From Mageeibacillus sp. UBA5439 (GTDB lineage Bacteria; Bacillota; Clostridia; Saccharofermentanales; DTU023): DNA of 6,591 nucleotides. The DNA lies in assembly GCA_002427505.1 (NCBI GenBank), contig DIRJ01000041.1, positions 1 through 6,591 on the forward strand. Reading direction: 5' to 3'. Under the pieces are notes generated by a model that did no database searches, had not been told where the DNA came from, and saw only the letters and a list, made by a program, of their open reading frames with translations. This document shows, in pieces, positions 4,815 to 6,591 of this stretch (position 1 is the stretch's first letter; every line of letters starts with the position of its first letter). A program made the translations under genes and the position numbers.

Positions 4815-6591
4815 ATGAACAGAAACAGGCCCACGGGACGTCAAAAAAGAACTGTCAGTGGCGGCGGCAATGCCCGCCGGCGTGGCAGCGGCCTGGGCAC
4901 AGGACCTGTCGGTTCCGGCAGCAGACCGCCCGGATCAGGCTCATCCTGGGGCGGATCACCAGCACCACAACGCGGTGCCGGTGGTTCATCCGGAGGCGGC
5001 TGCCTGTGGCTGCTGATGGGTTTTCTGCTGGGCCGGGGTTCGGGCGGCAGCAGGGGCGGCACAAAAGGCCGGGGCTGTCTCTCCCGCCTGATTGCTTTCC
5101 TTGTGATCATAGCCCTGCTTATGTTCTTACTGCAGTTTTGCTCCGGCGGTGATGATCCCCTGCCCTCCGGCAATGGCGGCAGTTCAGGCGTTTCCGATGA
5201 ATATACGCAGCTGTTTTCCGGATTTTCAGGTTCGACCGCGTCTGCTGCGTCCTCTGATTTAGTTTACAGACCGCATGAAGCGGATTACACAGTTTCACCT
5301 CTGGCCCGCGACAAGAAAACTCAGTTTGCCGGGACCGGCGAAGAAATTTTCACTATTATGGTTTTCATGTGCGGTTCAGATCTGGAGTCCCGGTCCGGAC
5401 TTGCCTCCGACGATCTTCAGGAAATGGCCCGGGCAAATCTGGGCAGCAATATCAATCTGATTGTGGAAACAGGCGGTGCCAAACAGTGGAAAAACAATAT
5501 TGTCAACTCTCAGGGCAATCAGAGATATCAGATTGTTAACGGCGGTTTGCGGGCCCTCGACCGGAATCCGGGCAGAAAATCAATGGTGGAACCGGCAACT
5601 CTCGCTGATTTTATCCGCTATGGCAAAGAAGAGTTTCCGGCTGACCGCTATGCACTCATCTTCTGGGATCACGGCGGCGGTTCGCTCAGCGGCTTCGGCT
5701 ACGATGAGCACTACCCCGGAGACAGCATGACCCTGGACGAGATTGAGCAGGCACTGCAGCTGGCCGGCTGTGATTTCGACTTTATCGGTTTTGATGCTTG
5801 TCTGATGGCATCATTGGAAACTGCCCTTGTTGCTGAAAAATATGCCGATTATTTGATCGCCTCCGAGGCTGTAGAGCCGGGTACGGGCTGGTATTACACC
5901 AGCTGGCTGACAGAATTAGCCACTGATACGGGCATGTCAACTGTGGAGATCGGCAAGAACATCATCGATTCCTATGTTGCAAAGGTCGAGCAGGAGGGCT
6001 TAAGCACCCCGGCAACCCTCTCACTGATAGACCTCTCTGAACTGGCCGGCAGCCTGCCCGAAGCCTTTAGCCGTTTCTCCGAGGGAACCGGTGACTTGAT
6101 TGCCGGCAACAACTATAATCATGTAGCCGACGCCCGCAGCAGGAGCCGGGACTTTTCCACCCAGCAAAAAATCAATCAGATAGACCTGATCCACTTTGCA
6201 GAAAACCTGGCCACCAATGAAGCAGGAGAACTGGCCGGGATCCTGCGCAGCAGTATCAAATACAACCGCAATTCAAGGAATATAACTCACGCCAACGGAA
6301 TCTCGATTTACTTCCCCTATAGCTCGCTTGCCCACGTCAGCACTGCCCTTAACACTTATGAAAAGATCGGCATGGACGCATCCTACAGTGACTGTATCCG
6401 TAACTTTGCCAGTATGAGTGCCGGTGGTGCCGTTGCTGCCGGCGGCAGCTCCGGTCCTCTCGGCAGCCTGACGGGCAACTCCTCCGGGTCGCTCTTCGGC
6501 TCCCTCTTCGGAGTGGACATGACTACGGGCTCTTCAGGCGGCAGCTCATCTTCGCTGGTCTCAGAGCTGATCGGTGCCTTTCTGGGCTCCA
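4815..6591 (+). CDS. Membrane-anchored clostripain-family (C11) cysteine peptidase, 3' end outside window
   Basis: The frame stays open from the ATG at 4815 to the window edge (592 codons plus one base), so the C-terminus is missing. A GAGG (4804-4807) lies 7 nt upstream. Residues 1-62 are Gly/Ser/Arg-rich and basic. A short hydrophobic patch (63-72) and a better TM helix (about 89-109) follow, then a Gly/Ser linker and the C11 domain (about 176-530). The domain opens with EEIFTIMVFMCGSDLES and carries the clan CD dyad His286 (FWDHGGGS) and Cys329 (GFDACLM). Asp327, two before Cys, matches the S1-pocket acid associated with Arg/Lys specificity in C11 enzymes. The basic N-terminus suggests N-in, catalytic domain outside. 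The tail from about 536 is Gly/Ser-rich low complexity. Between His286 and Cys329 there is no Lys or Arg, unlike clostripain and PmC11, which self-cleave there. Physiological substrate is unknown. The gene is more GC-rich than the upstream one. Confidence 0.9.
   Translation, partial: MNRNRPTGRQKRTVSGGGNARRRGSGLGTGPVGSGSRPPGSGSSWGGSPAPQRGAGGSSGGGCLWLLMGFLLGRGSGGSRGGTKGRGCLSRLIAFLVIIALLMFLLQFCSGGDDPLPSGNGGSSGVSDEYTQLFSGFSGSTASAASSDLVYRPHEADYTVSPLARDKKTQFAGTGEEIFTIMVFMCGSDLESRSGLASDDLQEMARANLGSNINLIVETGGAKQWKNNIVNSQGNQRYQIVNGGLRALDRNPGRKSMVEPATLADFIRYGKEEFPADRYALIFWDHGGGSLSGFGYDEHYPGDSMTLDEIEQALQLAGCDFDFIGFDACLMASLETALVAEKYADYLIASEAVEPGTGWYYTSWLTELATDTGMSTVEIGKNIIDSYVAKVEQEGLSTPATLSLIDLSELAGSLPEAFSRFSEGTGDLIAGNNYNHVADARSRSRDFSTQQKINQIDLIHFAENLATNEAGELAGILRSSIKYNRNSRNITHANGISIYFPYSSLAHVSTALNTYEKIGMDASYSDCIRNFASMSAGGAVAAGGSSGPLGSLTGNSSGSLFGSLFGVDMTTGSSGGSSSSLVSELIGAFLGS

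Noticed and set aside
4841..5173. Pro/Arg-rich 110-codon open frame on the minus strand
   Set aside because: It is the antisense shadow of the Gly-rich start of the peptidase gene. Reverse complements of GGC/GGN codons read as Pro and Ala.
5275..5730. Two plus-strand frames of 61 and 89 codons
   Set aside because: They are out of frame within the peptidase gene, which runs uninterrupted through the C11 catalytic residues. They have no domains of their own.
1..6591. CRISPR array, insertion sequence, tRNA, toxin-antitoxin pair or phage module
   Set aside because: There are no spaced direct repeats, transposase motifs, cloverleaf sequence or small paired genes on either strand.

Overview
The window looks like ordinary chromosome from a member of the Clostridia (Bacillota), probably an uncultured or gut/anaerobic-digester type lineage. 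The reasons are AGGAGG-type ribosome binding sites, a textbook sigma-A promoter, a LemA/DUF3137 pair, a periplasmic-type solute-binding-domain diguanylate cyclase, and a membrane-anchored clostripain (C11) peptidase. Base composition is mixed. The diguanylate cyclase gene is visibly more AT-rich than the clostripain gene, which is rich in GGC/GCC/CCG codons. I see no phage, transposase, CRISPR, tRNA or rRNA sequence. Genus cannot be assigned from the sequence alone.

Layout. (1) From about 2876 down to 36 on the minus strand runs a three-gene operon driven by a near-consensus promoter (2848-2876): a two-TM DUF3137 protein (TTG start, strong Shine-Dalgarno), a LemA protein, and a two-TM protein with an extracytoplasmic transglutaminase-like Cys-His-Asp domain. 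(2) A 168-bp divergent intergenic region (2807-2974) carries that promoter, a probable extended -10 promoter for the plus strand, and a short dyad. (3) 2975-4681 (+) encodes a complete sensor diguanylate cyclase: signal peptide, SBP_bac_3-like domain, one TM helix, PAS-like domain and GGDEF with an intact inhibitory site. (4) 4682-4814 is a 133-bp spacer holding a perfect 20-bp GC palindrome (possible terminator) and two smaller inverted repeats. (5) 4815 to the right edge (+) encodes 592 residues of a clostripain-family peptidase with no stop codon before the window ends.

How they may work together. All five proteins are predicted to sit in or across the membrane. The minus-strand operon is best read as an envelope-associated unit of unknown task. 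The diguanylate cyclase is an independent extracellular-ligand sensor making c-di-GMP. The C11 peptidase is a surface-tethered, probably Arg/Lys-specific protease. Nothing in the sequence ties the three units into one pathway. I do not see a clearly undescribed system. The most useful second looks are the absence of any Lys/Arg between the catalytic His and Cys of the peptidase, the loss of canonical amino-acid contacts in the sensor's binding domain, and the LemA-DUF3137-transglutaminase operon.
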